The translations under genes and the position numbers were made by a program. A stretch of DNA of 13,756 nt from Caldithrix sp. (GTDB lineage Bacteria > KSB1 > UBA2214 > DYKH01), in assembly GCA_020722685.1 (NCBI GenBank), contig DYKH01000006.1, positions 1 to 13,756 on the forward strand, in the 5' to 3' direction. Under the pieces are notes generated by a model. The model ran no database searches. It saw nothing but the letters and a program-made list of their open reading frames with translations, and was not told where the DNA came from. Below are positions 13,652 through 13,756 of the stretch, in pieces (the first letter of the stretch is position 1; the number at the start of each line of letters is the position of its first letter).

Positions 13652-13756
13652 TCAAAATTCCACAAAAATGTTGTGCGAAAACTGCGGAAACATCCCTTAC
13701 AATTCTTCCAGAGGTTATCGTGGCTCAGACTATTCGCAAATAATCCACCATGGCGC
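13652..13756 (-). other. Upstream region of the vertex genes, possible end of a further gene
   Basis: The last 105 bases contain no recognisable gene. One minus-strand frame running in from the right edge ends in AMVDYLRIV and a TGA at 13725-13727. It could be the C-terminus of another microcompartment gene cut by the window, but nine residues cannot be identified. A second frame ends at 13730. No clear promoter was seen, so the operon may begin further right. Confidence 0.25.

Overview
The window looks like a chromosomal piece of a free-living, respiring Gram-negative bacterium of the FCB group. Two neighbouring secreted proteins end in the C-terminal sorting domain used by type IX secretion (QNFPNPFN motif), which points to lineages such as KSB1, Calditrichota, Latescibacteria or relatives. 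It also holds a complex I subunit and the edge of a bacterial microcompartment (BMC) locus. The lineage is an inference from protein style, not from a marker gene.

Left part, + strand (1-5069): the end of a probable nuo locus (nuoN, preceded by 180 bases of dispersed-repeat-like DNA), then two separate transporter genes. One is a dicarboxylate/amino acid:cation symporter. The other is an APC-family amino acid permease with a structured leader.

Middle (5070-6760): the most notable feature is what appears to be a single integron gene cassette, 5091-6735. It carries an AT-richer multi-span membrane protein gene, followed by a 134-base attC-like site (6608-6741). That site has R''/R' boxes GTCTAAC/GTTAGAC and paired L arms with an extrahelical base. 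The cassette sits inside a short array of in-phase 8-base repeats (TTAGACTN). Removing 5091-6735 rejoins the array in perfect 8-base phase at a G|TTAGAC core site. No integrase is in view.

Right-centre, - strand (6821-11949): a probable operon read right to left. It encodes two unrecognised exported proteins, a type-IX-secreted M14 zinc carboxypeptidase, a cohesin-like type-IX-secreted protein, and an EamA/DMT exporter with a terminator after it. The secreted peptidase and the amino acid transporters would fit a protein- or peptide-scavenging lifestyle (inference).

Right end, - strand (12215-13756): two different BMC vertex (pentamer) proteins are followed by a class II aldolase with a C-terminal amphipathic extension resembling an encapsulation peptide. 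This is most like the fucose/rhamnose-type microcompartments that use a fuculose-phosphate-type aldolase. The rest of the locus must lie beyond the right edge. A 136-base imperfect inverted repeat abuts the aldolase stop codon and separates the BMC operon, together with a hairpin terminator, from the operon to its left.
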